35,338 bases of DNA from an uncultured Chloroflexus sp. (GCF_937951745.1 NZ_CALFBQ010000078.1:1-35338); one strand, 5' to 3'. Shown: positions 15,843-24,257, numbered from the stretch's first letter. Notes: a model not told the origin generated them from the sequence alone. Translations and numbers: made by a program.

Positions 15843-17621
15843 ATGAATTCACTTCACTGGCGTCACGCACTCGCTCTTGGGTTGCTCTTTGGGCTATTGT
15901 TGCCCATCTTGGCAGCCTGCGGCGGCGGCAATCCCCCGGCTACGCAAGCAACCGCAGCCCCAGTTGAACAGCCAACGACCGCCGCTGCGCCGCAACCAAC
16001 CGCTGCAACGCGGCCAACCGCTGCGCCAGTTGCTGGAACGGCGCAACCCGGTGTGTTGCGGCTTAACACTGGCTCGGAGCCAGACAATATCGATCCGCAG
16101 AAGGCTAGCTTCGTCAACGAGATCCAGTTCATTATGATGGCCTATCAGGCCTTGATGACCTTTGATCTCGATATGAACCCTATTCCGGGGGCGGCTGAGA
16201 AGGTTGACGTGTCGGCAGATGGAAAGGTGTACACCTTTACCTTGCGCCGCGACGGTAAGTACAGTGATGGTACGCCGTTAACTGCACGCAACTTTGAATA
16301 TGCGTGGAAGCGGCTCGCCGACCCAGAAACGGCGGGCGAGTACCAGTCGTTGCCGTGTGGCATTATTAAGGGCTACAGCGAGTATAGCGCCGCAGCTTGC
16401 CAAGGCTTGTCGATGGAAGAGGTGATGAAACTCGATCTCGACAAGCTGCGCGATGAGTTTGGTGTCAAGGCGCTTGACGATTACACGCTACAGATCGAAC
16501 TGGTCGCGCCGGCGCCCTACTTCCTCAGCATGGCCGCGCTCTGGATTGGCGCACCGGTACGCGAAGAGGACGTGGCGAAAGGTGAGGACTGGTGGTACGA
16601 TCCCGCCAACTACATTGGCAACGGCCCCTTCGTGCTGAAAGAGTGGGAACACGACAGCAAGGCAATCTGGGAGCCGAATCCCTATTACGTGGGACCGCTG
16701 GGGCCGGTCAAGCTCAAGCGGGTTGAGTACTACATGATCACCGATGGCCAAGTGGCCTTCCAAGCTTACCAGAACGGTGAGCTAGATATTCTGGGTGTTG
16801 GCGCCGAGGATTTGGCAACGGTCAAATCAGACCCGGTCTTGAGCCAGCAGATCATTGATGTCCCCGGTTCTTGCACCTTCTATTTCGGTTTCAACCTTGC
16901 CAAGCCGCCGTTCGACAATAAGTTGGTACGGCAAGCCTTCGCACAGGCGCTCGACCGCGAAGCCTACGTGCGCGATGTCTTTCAAGGTCTCGGCTCACCA
17001 ACCTACAGCTTCATTCCGCCCGGCTTCCCCGGCTACCAGCCCGATTTGAAGCTATGGCAGTTTAACCCAGAGAAGGCGAAGCAGACACTGGCCGAGGCTG
17101 GTTATCCTGACGGTAAAGGTTTGCCTGAGATTAAGCTGACCTATTCGGGCACAGCGCGTAACAATGCCCGCTTCGAGTGGGTAGCCAACCAGTTCAAGCA
17201 GAATCTTGGTATCGATGTGATCCTCGATCCTATCGATCCAACTGCCTTTGCTGCGGCCACCAAGGACAACCCGCCGCAGATGTTCTCGCTCGGCTGGTGT
17301 GCTGACTATCCCGATCCACAGAACTGGGTCTCACTCTTCCAGACCAATGGTTTGCTCAGCACGCGCGTCAACTACTCGAACCCGCGGCTCGACGAGCTGG
17401 TACGACAGGCTGATATTGAGCAAGACCCGGTGCGCCGTGCTGAGCTGTATGCGCAGGCGCAGACGATTTTGGTTGAAGACGCGCCGGTGGTCTTCATGCT
17501 TAACGACGGCGGGCCAGTGTTGGTGAAGCCGTATGTGAAGGGGGTGACCAAGGAGACAATCACGCCGCTCGATTACTGGCTCGGCTTCTTCAATTTGCCG
17601 AACGTTGATGTGCAGCCCTAG
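15843..17621 (+). CDS. ABC transporter solute-binding lipoprotein (peptide type, SBP family 5)
   Basis: This is a 592-residue protein. The start has AAGGAG 8 bases upstream (AAGGAGTGTGGCGATG); the longer frame from 15753 is not supported. The signal MNSLHWRHALALGLLFGLLLPILAAC is a lipoprotein leader with Cys26 lipidated. A Thr/Ala/Pro-rich linker (30-70) follows. The mature domain has the DppA/OppA layout: LRLNTGSEPDNIDPQKA, FTLRRDGKYSDGTPLTARNFEYAWKRLADP, NGPFVLKEWEHDS, and LVRQAFAQALDREAYV. It captures peptides or similar solutes outside the membrane. Two permease genes follow on the same strand. Substrate specificity cannot be read from the sequence. Confidence 0.93.
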   Translation: MNSLHWRHALALGLLFGLLLPILAACGGGNPPATQATAAPVEQPTTAAAPQPTAATRPTAAPVAGTAQPGVLRLNTGSEPDNIDPQKASFVNEIQFIMMAYQALMTFDLDMNPIPGAAEKVDVSADGKVYTFTLRRDGKYSDGTPLTARNFEYAWKRLADPETAGEYQSLPCGIIKGYSEYSAAACQGLSMEEVMKLDLDKLRDEFGVKALDDYTLQIELVAPAPYFLSMAALWIGAPVREEDVAKGEDWWYDPANYIGNGPFVLKEWEHDSKAIWEPNPYYVGPLGPVKLKRVEYYMITDGQVAFQAYQNGELDILGVGAEDLATVKSDPVLSQQIIDVPGSCTFYFGFNLAKPPFDNKLVRQAFAQALDREAYVRDVFQGLGSPTYSFIPPGFPGYQPDLKLWQFNPEKAKQTLAEAGYPDGKGLPEIKLTYSGTARNNARFEWVANQFKQNLGIDVILDPIDPTAFAAATKDNPPQMFSLGWCADYPDPQNWVSLFQTNGLLSTRVNYSNPRLDELVRQADIEQDPVRRAELYAQAQTILVEDAPVVFMLNDGGPVLVKPYVKGVTKETITPLDYWLGFFNLPNVDVQP

Positions 17622-17638
17622 GTGACTTGGATAATGCA

Positions 17639-17718
17639 AAACGCAAAGGCGCAAAGGTACGTATGGGAATGGGAAACAGGCTCAACACTGTACGCCCTAG
17701 CGCCTTTGCGTTTCCCAT
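17639..17718. repeat. Inverted repeat with two competing pairings
   Basis: AAACGCAAAGGCGC (17639-17652) pairs perfectly over 14 bases with 17700-17713. ATGGGAAAC (17669-17677) pairs over 9 bases with GTTTCCCAT at 17710-17718, so the two foldings exclude each other at 17710-17713. CGCAAAG-type repeats are common in intergenic DNA of filamentous bacteria. It lies between binding protein and permease and may set the drop in expression between them. Confidence 0.55.
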
Positions 17719-17790
17719 CAGAACAATGTTCGCGGTGCTAGAGGCAAGTGTCGTTGCGTTGCACACCAGCGCTCAAAAGGGAAGAGTGGT

Positions 17791-18795
17791 ATGACCGCTT
17801 ACATTATCCGGCGCATCTTGTGGAATATTCCGGTGTTGATTATCGTTGGCTTTGTCACCTTCGGCATTGCCAAACTGACGCCGGGTGGCCCATTCGACAC
17901 TCAACCCGAACGGCGCCAGCTCTCGCCGCGGGTCGAAGCGATTTTGCGCGAGCGGTTTGGGATGGATTTACCGTTTTGGCGCCAGTTTACCCGCTATATG
18001 TTTTTTGATGTCGTGCCCGATCCGAAAACCGGTGAATGGAAGATACAGTGGGGCGCGATTGCCGGCAATCTCGGCCCAACCTACTCATCGCGGGGGGCGC
18101 GCACGGTGCAGCAAGAGCTGTTTGAAGGCACGCCAACCCGGCCCAGCAAGTTTTATTACTCAGCCCGTTTAGGCGTGCAAGCCCTCTTGTTTGCGGTTAT
18201 GTTCGGCATTCCGTTGGGCATTCTGGCTGCGCTGCGCCAAAATACGTGGCTCGATTACCTGCTCTCGTTGTCATCGACGATCTTCGTCGCGTTAGGGACG
18301 CTGATTACCAGTTTGATATTGGTCATCATTTTTGCCGTGATTCTTAACTGGTTTACGGTCATTCCCGATTGGAACGATCCAGTGAAGCCGTGGATTTTGC
18401 CGACGGTGGCGTTAGGCACAACCAGCATGGCGTTCATTGCTCGATTAACGCGGTCGAGTGTGCTCGAAGTGAAACGGCAAGACTACATTCGCACGGCGCA
18501 GGCGAAGGGCTTGGCCGGGCAGGTGATTGTCTGGCGTCACATGCTCAAAAATGCGCTGCTGCCGGTGGTGACGATTTTGGGTCCGGCGCTGGCCGGTTTG
18601 ATTACTGGTACGCTGTTTGTCGAGACCATCTTTCAAGTACCCGGCATGGGGCGCACCTTTGTTGACGCGATCGGCAAGCGCGACTATTCGATGATTATGG
18701 CCGGGTCACTGATTTATGTCTTCTTTTTGGGGATTGCTAATCTCTTGGTCGATATTGCGTATGGCGTGCTTGATCCACGGATTAGCTATAAGTAA
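17791..18795 (+). CDS. ABC transporter permease (DppB/OppB type)
   Basis: The 334-residue protein starts MTAYIIRRILWNIPVLIIVGFVTFGIAKLTPGGPF, the classic DppB first helix followed by PGGP. About six membrane helices follow. The coupling motif RHMLKNALLPVVTILGPALAGLITG (near residues 250-275) is the EAA-type loop that contacts the ATPase. An insertion of about 60 residues after the first helix (about 60-115) is longer than in enteric DppB. It forms the channel with the second permease and receives solute from the preceding lipoprotein. A purine-rich AAGGGAAGAG sequence lies before the ATG. Confidence 0.92.
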   Translation: MTAYIIRRILWNIPVLIIVGFVTFGIAKLTPGGPFDTQPERRQLSPRVEAILRERFGMDLPFWRQFTRYMFFDVVPDPKTGEWKIQWGAIAGNLGPTYSSRGARTVQQELFEGTPTRPSKFYYSARLGVQALLFAVMFGIPLGILAALRQNTWLDYLLSLSSTIFVALGTLITSLILVIIFAVILNWFTVIPDWNDPVKPWILPTVALGTTSMAFIARLTRSSVLEVKRQDYIRTAQAKGLAGQVIVWRHMLKNALLPVVTILGPALAGLITGTLFVETIFQVPGMGRTFVDAIGKRDYSMIMAGSLIYVFFLGIANLLVDIAYGVLDPRISYK

Positions 18796-18866
18796 TGGAG
18801 AGGAGCGAGGTAGCCAACCGCCTCTCTACGGTGCAGAGGGTTATCGGTTCGTGCGGGCCAGCGGCT

Positions 18867-18956
18867 CGCGCTCTCTGGGTGAATCGCTAAGGGTGATAGA
18901 TGCCTGCGCATAGCAGACGGACGACCCAACGACCCGCGCTCTCTGCGCGAATCGCT
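18867..18956 (+). repeat. Direct repeat between the two permease genes
   Basis: CGCGCTCTCTGGGTGAATCG at 18867 recurs at 18935-18956 with two changes, 68 bases apart. The flanking CAGAGGGTTATCGG and CAGAGAGTTATAGG also match, so the whole unit appears duplicated. It carries no gene. Confidence 0.5.
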
Positions 18957-18995
18957 GTGGTTCAGAGAGTTATAGGCTGAGAGCGAGGAACAGAC

Positions 18996-19973
18996 GTGAC
19001 GTCACCGGCCAAGTCGTTGACCAACCCGATCGATATTCAAGCTCTAAACACCAAACCGCGCAGTTTGTGGTCGGATGCGCTGGCCCGGCTGCGGCGCAAT
19101 CGTGCAGCGATGGTTGGGTTGGTGGTGATTATCCTCTACGTGATCGTAGCGATTGCTGCGCCGTGGCTCGCACCGTATAACCCCGTTCAGCAAATTCCTA
19201 ATAACAGCCTGCGCCCGCCGGCATGGGTAACGGATAACCCGGCTCGTATGGGAGTGCCTGAACATCTGCTCGGCACCGACACGTTGGGGCGCGATGTCTT
19301 GTCGCGGTTGATGTATGCTATCCGGGTATCGCTGATTGTGGGGATTGTGCCGCAGGTTGCGATTCTGCTGATCGGGGTGACAATTGGCCTGATTTCAGGT
19401 TTTGCTGGTGGGTGGCTTGATAATCTGCTCATGCGGTTTACCGAGATTGTGGCTGCCTTCCCCGATCTGTTGTTTATTATCGCGCTTTCGACGGCGTTCC
19501 GTGAGACGTGGCTCGGTCGCACGTTTAACGGGTTGCTGCTGATCTTTGTCGCTGTCTCGCTGGTGAGCTGGACAGGAATTGCCCGCTTGGTGCGCGGGCA
19601 GGTGCTGTCGCTGAAGGAGAAGGAGTTTGTCGAGGCGGCGCGGGCAATTGGGGTGCCGACGGCGGCGATCCTCTGGCGGCACATCTTGCCCAATACGCTG
19701 GCGCCGATTATTGTCTCGACCTCATTTAGCATTCCGGCTTTGATCAGTGCCGAGGCGGTATTGACTATTCTGGGTGTTGGTATGCGGCCCTCGGTCGATC
19801 CCGATAATCCGTTTCCGACCAGTCTAGGAGTGATGTTGACTGAGGGATACAATAACCTGTCGTCGGGGCCGTGGTTGCTGAGCTTTCCGGTGGTCTTGAT
19901 TGCAGGACTGATGTTGTCGTTTACCTTCCTCGGCGATGGGTTGCGGGATGCGTTAGATCCGCGAGAACGGTGA
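18996..19973 (+). CDS. ABC transporter permease (DppC/OppC type)
   Basis: The 325-residue protein begins at GTG with AGGA 6 bases upstream. The N-terminal cytoplasmic tail (1-30) leads into the helix AMVGLVVIILYVIVAIAAPWLAPYNP, which is typical of DppC. EHLLGTDTLGRDVLSRLMYAIRVSLIVG is the family signature. The coupling loop EAARAIGVPTAAILWRHILPNTLAPIIV (near 205-240) contacts the ATPase. The C-terminus FLGDGLRDALDPRER is also standard. It pairs with the preceding permease. No DppD/DppF ATPase follows before the convergent gene, so the ATPase must be encoded elsewhere. Confidence 0.93.
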   Translation: MTSPAKSLTNPIDIQALNTKPRSLWSDALARLRRNRAAMVGLVVIILYVIVAIAAPWLAPYNPVQQIPNNSLRPPAWVTDNPARMGVPEHLLGTDTLGRDVLSRLMYAIRVSLIVGIVPQVAILLIGVTIGLISGFAGGWLDNLLMRFTEIVAAFPDLLFIIALSTAFRETWLGRTFNGLLLIFVAVSLVSWTGIARLVRGQVLSLKEKEFVEAARAIGVPTAAILWRHILPNTLAPIIVSTSFSIPALISAEAVLTILGVGMRPSVDPDNPFPTSLGVMLTEGYNNLSSGPWLLSFPVVLIAGLMLSFTFLGDGLRDALDPRER

Positions 19974-20101
19974 TGGGTTTTGATAGATTGGGACGCTGCT
20001 CGCTTGGATGGCGTTTCGTTTGATGGATCCTATGCCGCTCTCAGTGTACGCTGGATGCTTACCTCTCCGCTATTGTTGACGAGATACACGGAAAGGTAGA
20101 G

Positions 20102-20136
20102 ACCGTAGAGACGTAGCATTGCTACGTCTCTACGGT
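20102..20136. terminator. 16-bp palindrome between convergent genes
   Basis: ACCGTAGAGACGTAGC and its exact complement flank a 3-base ATT loop. GTAGAGACGTAGC palindromes of this kind are known as dispersed repeats in filamentous bacteria. Here it sits 9 bases past the dehydrogenase stop and about 130 bases past the permease stop, where it can end transcription from both sides. Confidence 0.65.
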
Positions 20137-20145
20137 GTAGGCGAG

Positions 20146-21315
20146 TTAGTACAGCCGGATTTTGTAGCCAACCTGCTTCAGCAATTCGCTGGCGATCACG
20201 TGCTTTTGAATTTCGTTGGTGCCCTCGAAGATGCGGGTGACGCGGGCATCGCGGTACATACGCTCAAGCGGTAACTCGCGCGAGAAACCCATCCCGCCGT
20301 GGATTTGGATTGCTTCGTCAATAATCTGGCTGGCCATCTCGGTACAGTAGAGTTTGACGATACTGCTTTCGAGCGTCGCTGGCTGGCCGGCGTCAACCCG
20401 GCGAGCGCAGTCGTAGACGATCTGTTCCATTGTGTAGAGCTTCATCGCCATCTCAGCCAGTTTAAACTGGAGAGCTTGGAATTCGGCGATCGGGCGGCCA
20501 AACTGGTGGCGGGTAACCATATACTTGCGGCTCAGCTCGAAGGCTTCCTTCGCCGAACCGATACTGCTGGCGCCCAAACCGCAGCGACCGATGTCAAGCG
20601 TGCGCATCGCGAGCGGGAAGCCCATGCCAACCTGACCTAGCACATTCTCGGCCGGAACGCGGCAATCCTCGAAATAGAGGCTGGCGGTATGCGAGGCGCG
20701 CAACCCCATCTTTTCTTCGATCTTGCCAACGCGGAAACCGGGCATATTCTTCTCGACGATGAAGGCGGTGATGCCGCCGCGCGCGCCGAGATTTTTGTCG
20801 GTCACGGCATGAACGACGATCACGTCGGCGAAGCTGCCGTTGGTAATCCACATCTTCTGGCCGTTGATAATCCACTCATCGCCGCGGCGCTCGGCGGTGG
20901 TCTGGATGTGGGCGGCATCTGAGCCGGCATTTGGTTCGGTGAGTGCCCACGCGCCCCACATACGCCCTTCGATTAACGCGCGCAGGTAGGTCTCCTTTTG
21001 CTGCTCGGTACCGCCGAGATAGATGCTCATCGCCGCCAATTGAGAATGGGCGCCGATGATGGTGGCGTGGCTGGCGCAGGCCCGGTTAAGCTCTTCCATC
21101 AGCACGCAGTAGCCGGTGATACCGAGTTCGAGGCCGCCATAGCGCTCGGGAAAGGGGACACCGAGCAGGCCTAAGTCAGCGGCCTTCTTCAGCGTCTCGA
21201 ACGGTACGCGCTCTTCTTCGTCAATGGCGCGGGCAATCGGGCGGATCTCCTTGTCGACAAATTCGCGTACCGTCTGGCGTAACATCTTGATTTCTGGGCT
21301 GTGCTCGTACTCCAT
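20146..21315 (-). CDS. Acyl-CoA dehydrogenase
   Basis: The 389-residue product starts MEYEHSPEIKMLRQTVREFVDKEIRP. AAGGAG lies 11 bases before this ATG, and the longer frame gives an atypical N-terminus. It has family length. WALTEPNAGSDAA (signature 1) and IHGGMGFSRELPLERMYRDARVTRIFEGTNEIQ (signature 2) are present. The Glu of FEGT is the usual catalytic base in short- and medium-chain enzymes. It oxidises acyl-CoA to enoyl-CoA with FAD and passes electrons to ETF, in fatty-acid or branched-chain amino-acid breakdown. Chain specificity is not decidable. It lies downstream of the CocE-like gene on the same strand; a palindrome in the 113-base gap makes separate transcription possible. Confidence 0.95.
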   Translation of the reverse strand: MEYEHSPEIKMLRQTVREFVDKEIRPIARAIDEEERVPFETLKKAADLGLLGVPFPERYGGLELGITGYCVLMEELNRACASHATIIGAHSQLAAMSIYLGGTEQQKETYLRALIEGRMWGAWALTEPNAGSDAAHIQTTAERRGDEWIINGQKMWITNGSFADVIVVHAVTDKNLGARGGITAFIVEKNMPGFRVGKIEEKMGLRASHTASLYFEDCRVPAENVLGQVGMGFPLAMRTLDIGRCGLGASSIGSAKEAFELSRKYMVTRHQFGRPIAEFQALQFKLAEMAMKLYTMEQIVYDCARRVDAGQPATLESSIVKLYCTEMASQIIDEAIQIHGGMGFSRELPLERMYRDARVTRIFEGTNEIQKHVIASELLKQVGYKIRLY

Positions 21316-21384
21316 TGTGGGTGTGCTCCTTTGCTTGTTGATGACCAATACAAAACGTGTTAGGACGCATAACAGAGTGTCGAT

Positions 21385-21429
21385 GGGACACCTGACCGGG
21401 TGCCGACAGGGCACACCGTGATGTGTCCC
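21385..21429. repeat. Imperfect palindrome between the CocE-like and dehydrogenase genes
   Basis: GGGACAC (21385-21391) pairs with GTGTCCC (21423-21429). Between them GGGTGCC and GGGCACACC add further partial pairing. It overlaps the stop codon of the upstream gene and may act as an attenuating or terminating structure. Confidence 0.4.
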
Positions 21430-23171
21430 TACGGTTGTGGGGAGTGCGGTGTGTCAACTACCGGCAACACCACTGCCGACGGATGATCAGCGTCGTGGCA
21501 AATGCGGTGCTCGATGACCGGGCCGCCTCGTCCTTGCCCATACGGGCAATCGTCGCCGGGGTGTGCCCCCCAGCGTGGGTTGCCGCCACCGGCAATCTGG
21601 ACACGCAGGCGGTGGCCGGCGCGGAAACGTTGGGCGGTGGCAGTGAGATCAATCTCGATCCGGCGTGTACCGTCAGGCTGGACATCGCCAACGCCGGGTC
21701 GCACGCGCACGATGCCGTCGCAGATATTGATGCTGCGCCCATCGGGGTAAACATCGCAGAGACGGCCAACCAGATCGAAGAAGGGATGATCGGTACAAAT
21801 ATAGACGCACAGGCGCACCGGCCCGATCACATCGAGATCAGCCGCCAGCGGCGGGCTAGTGAAGGTTAGCACATCGGGCCGCGCTTCGAGCGGGCGCTGG
21901 TCGCGGGGGCCGCCCTGTGCGCTAAGCACCGCGCCGCCGATGGCTGGAGTCGGATCGGCAGGATCGTAGTGAAAGCGGCTGGGCGGTGCGCCGGTGGGTG
22001 GTGCTTGGCGAGCAAGACTGCGATCGGGTTGCAAGCAATAGCGCGTCATAGTGGCCGGTGGCGGCCAGAAATCCATCTCGTGCCACTCGTGGCTGCCCAT
22101 CAGGGCGATGCGTACCGGACGACGGGCTAACAGCTCGCGTTGGTCTTTCAAATGAGCATCAAACCACCATAACCCTTCGCGCAGTCCTTCAAAGACCAGC
22201 GCCAGATCGGTATGCGCGCGCGGCAAGACGGTTAGGTAAGGGCGTTTGCCGGCGGCAACCAAGGCAGCGTAGTCGGTCAACTGGCCGGGGAGGAAGATGT
22301 CGTACCAGCCGGCGACCAGATGGACGGCAGCGTTGATCCGGTGCAACGAGCGGTGGTAATCAACCTGCGACCAGTACGGCCCGTATGGATCAGGATCGCG
22401 CAACCAACGTTGGAAAAAGGGCACTGAAGCGCCGGTCGCCAGTGCATCGGCGGCAGCGTAGGGTTGATGATGAAGAGCACGACTTAGGATCCGCTCGCGC
22501 AAGACGAATAAGCGCCAGAGTGCTGACGGATCAAGCCGTTGGCGTTGGCGATTGGTTGCAGCGATGAGAAAGACCCACCGCAATGTTGATTCGAGCGCGA
22601 ACGCGCCGCCGGGGTAGAAGAGCGATGAAAAGCGGGCGCTGGTAACAATCGGCACAATCGCTTTGAGGTAGGGCGGCCCGTCGATCGCTGGCCCCCATTG
22701 AGTATAGCCAACGTAGCTCGGCCCCCAGAGACCGAGACTCCCGTCGAACCATGGTTGTTCGCCGATCCATGCCACTGTTGCCCGGCCATCGGCGGCTTCG
22801 TTGACGAACGGCTCAAACACACCTTCCGAGCGGTAGCGCCCGCGCACGCTCTGCACGATCACGTTGTAGCCGCGTTCGGCAAAAAGCATGCAACCGGTGT
22901 GTTCAAAGATGCCCAGCGGCCCCAATTCACCGGGGCGGCCGTAAGGGGTGCGGATCAGGATGGTGGGATGGGGGCCGCCATCGCGGGGTGCGTAGCGGTC
23001 GGCGTAGAGCACAACGCCATCGGGCATGCGGATGGGTATGTCACGGGTGACGGCCACCCGGTGCTCGGCGGGGCGCAAACCGAGCAGGCGGGCGAGCAAG
23101 GGGCGACGAACCGCAAATACGGTTGCTGCTGTCACCCCAGCTCCGGCCAGAGACCATCCAAGCCAACGCAT
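21429..23171 (-). CDS. CocE/NonD (X-Pro dipeptidyl-peptidase S15-type) hydrolase
   Basis: The 580-residue product starts MRWLGWSLAGAGVTAATVFA, an N-terminal hydrophobic segment that may anchor or export it. GGAGTG lies about 5 bases before the ATG; the longer frame from 23228 is unsupported. IPIRMPDGVVLYADRYAP and the nucleophile elbow GLWGPSYVGYTQW with Ser152 (G-x-S-Y-x-G) mark the CocE/S15 family. YDIFLPGQL probably supplies the acid and RAHTDL the histidine. A C-terminal jelly-roll domain (TFTSPPLAADLDVIGPV, RAGHRLRVQIAGGGNPRW) is the S15 C-domain. It cleaves esters or peptides of unknown identity. Confidence 0.9.
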   Translation of the reverse strand: MRWLGWSLAGAGVTAATVFAVRRPLLARLLGLRPAEHRVAVTRDIPIRMPDGVVLYADRYAPRDGGPHPTILIRTPYGRPGELGPLGIFEHTGCMLFAERGYNVIVQSVRGRYRSEGVFEPFVNEAADGRATVAWIGEQPWFDGSLGLWGPSYVGYTQWGPAIDGPPYLKAIVPIVTSARFSSLFYPGGAFALESTLRWVFLIAATNRQRQRLDPSALWRLFVLRERILSRALHHQPYAAADALATGASVPFFQRWLRDPDPYGPYWSQVDYHRSLHRINAAVHLVAGWYDIFLPGQLTDYAALVAAGKRPYLTVLPRAHTDLALVFEGLREGLWWFDAHLKDQRELLARRPVRIALMGSHEWHEMDFWPPPATMTRYCLQPDRSLARQAPPTGAPPSRFHYDPADPTPAIGGAVLSAQGGPRDQRPLEARPDVLTFTSPPLAADLDVIGPVRLCVYICTDHPFFDLVGRLCDVYPDGRSINICDGIVRVRPGVGDVQPDGTRRIEIDLTATAQRFRAGHRLRVQIAGGGNPRWGAHPGDDCPYGQGRGGPVIEHRICHDADHPSAVVLPVVDTPHSPQP

Positions 23172-23308
23172 GCGCCACTCCGCTCTGATGAATTTATAAC
23201 ACACTGCGTCATAGATGATACCATGCACAAGAGGGGTATGTCAATGATGGGGAATAGGGCGAGGAATGAACGAATAGGGGAACGAATGACAAGTACGCTA
23301 TTCCTCAC

Positions 23309-23331
23309 CCCTCTCCCCACGGGGGAGAGGG
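23309..23331. repeat. Hairpin repeat CCCTCTCCCC/GGGGAGAGGG
   Basis: A 10-bp perfect stem with a 3-base loop lies within a CCTCACCCC...GGCCGGGGTC frame. Such TCACCCCTCTCCC...GGGAGAGGG elements are common bacterial intergenic repeats. A half-copy, GGGGGAGAGCGGG, lies near 23741. Confidence 0.55.
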
Positions 23332-23407
23332 CCGGGGTCAGAGAGCACAGGAATGGGGGCACAGCGGTGCTGCCCCTCTGTCGTTCACTATTCACTACCT
23401 TCAGCCG

Positions 23408-23444
23408 GAGATTGCCTCGGGGGCTGCGTCCCCTCGCAATGACA
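23408..23444 (-). repeat. Dispersed TGTCATTGCGAGG...GCAATCTC repeat, copy 2
   Basis: Read on the minus strand it begins TGTCATTGCGAGG and ends GCAATCTC, like the copy at 373-429. The interior GGGGACGCAGCCCC can form a small hairpin. The copies are in inverted orientation 23 kb apart. Confidence 0.6.
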
Positions 23445-23519
23445 AAAGAGCGCATCCTCCTCTCACCTACTTTCCCCTGCGGGGAGTGGGTCGGCGGGAG
23501 GGGGGCTTCTATCCCGTCC

Positions 23520-23736
23520 GGCAAGGTCACACGGAGGGCGGGATGAAAGCCGTCCTCCGTTGCGAGTGGCTATCACCCCTGCGCGGCATCCCCACACCCC
23601 GCATTCATCCCCCGTCTGGGCAAGGTCACATAGAGGGCGGAGTAAGTTCCGCTCTCCATTCGTTTCTCTTCGGGAAGTCGGGTAACGAGATGGTCAGGGG
23701 TGGGCGGCATGAATTCCGCTCTCCGTTCGTTTCTCT
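23520..23736 (+). repeat. Two interleaved short direct repeats
   Basis: GGCAAGGTCACACGGAGGGC at 23520-23541 recurs at 23619-23640 (two changes in 22 bases). TTCCGCTCTCCATTCGTTTC at 23647-23669 recurs at 23714-23736 (one change in 23 bases). They suggest local duplication inside the spacer. Confidence 0.55.
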
Positions 23737-23850
23737 CCAAGGGGGAGAGCGGGTAAGAATGGTATTGAACGCAAGGGTTGAGTAAAATCGGTGATGTAAC
23801 GAGGCGACTGGGTGTCCTGCTTCGACCTCCATGATCTAACACTCCTCTTA

Positions 23851-23879
23851 TTGCGCATGTTGACGCTCTGGGGTACAAT
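23851..23879 (+). promoter_or_regulatory. Promoter of the fmdB-like gene
   Basis: TTGCGC (23851-23856) and TACAAT (23874-23879) are separated by 17 bases. The start codon lies about 45 bases past the expected start of transcription. Confidence 0.5.
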
Positions 23880-23929
23880 ACAGAACGTGATATGTCAAAC
23901 AACTACGCAATGGAGGTAGGAAGCGCGCT

Positions 23930-24181
23930 ATGCCAACCTACGTATACGCCTGTGATGCCTGTGGCAAGCAGTTTGAACAATTCCAAAGCTTCAAAGACGA
24001 GCCGCTGACCGTCTGCCTGTGCGGCCAGCAAGGCCGGGTGCGCCGGGTGATTCAGCCGGCGGGCATTGTTTTCAAAGGGTCAGGCTGGTACATTACCGAC
24101 AGCCGTGGCGCGAGCAGCGGCTCAGTAACAGGCAGCGACTCGAGCAAAGGTGACAAGAGTGACTCGTCAAGCGACGACTAA
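23930..24181 (+). CDS. FmdB-family zinc-ribbon protein
   Basis: This 83-residue protein starts MPTYVYACDACGKQFEQFQSFKDEP, with CxxC at residues 8-11 and a second pair, CLC, near 29-31. These are the likely zinc ligands of the FmdB/CxxC_CxxC_SSSS family. The second pair is C-x-C rather than C-x-x-C. The segment GRVRRVIQPAGIVFKGSGWYITD closes the typical domain. The tail is Ser/Lys/Asp-rich and disordered. FmdB proteins are proposed regulators, but their role is largely unknown. GGAGGTAGGA lies before the ATG. It is a single gene with its own promoter. Confidence 0.88.
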   Translation: MPTYVYACDACGKQFEQFQSFKDEPLTVCLCGQQGRVRRVIQPAGIVFKGSGWYITDSRGASSGSVTGSDSSKGDKSDSSSDD

Positions 24182-24229
24182 ATCGTTCGCCTCCTTCCCC
24201 CTTCCATTCCCCGGATGCTACTGTCGCTA

Positions 24230-24257
24230 GGGGCGCTGCCCTACTTGGCGGCGCCCC
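24230..24257. terminator. Hairpin after the fmdB-like gene
   Basis: GGGGCGCTGCC and GGCGGCGCCCC form an 11-bp stem with one G-T position and a 6-base loop. It follows the fmdB-like stop by about 50 bases. No T-tract follows, so the role is inferred. Confidence 0.5.

Larger units (their letters stand above)
23172..23929. other. Repeat-rich spacer without a convincing gene
   Basis: This 758-base interval contains only frames with poor composition and no SD. It holds four repeat families (listed separately), and one promoter near its right end. Its make-up suggests accumulated dispersed repeats rather than a decayed gene. Confidence 0.6.

Noticed and set aside
22698-23546. Plus-strand 282-codon frame
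   Set aside because: It is antisense to the CocE-like gene, then runs into repeats; the minus-strand gene has clear motifs.
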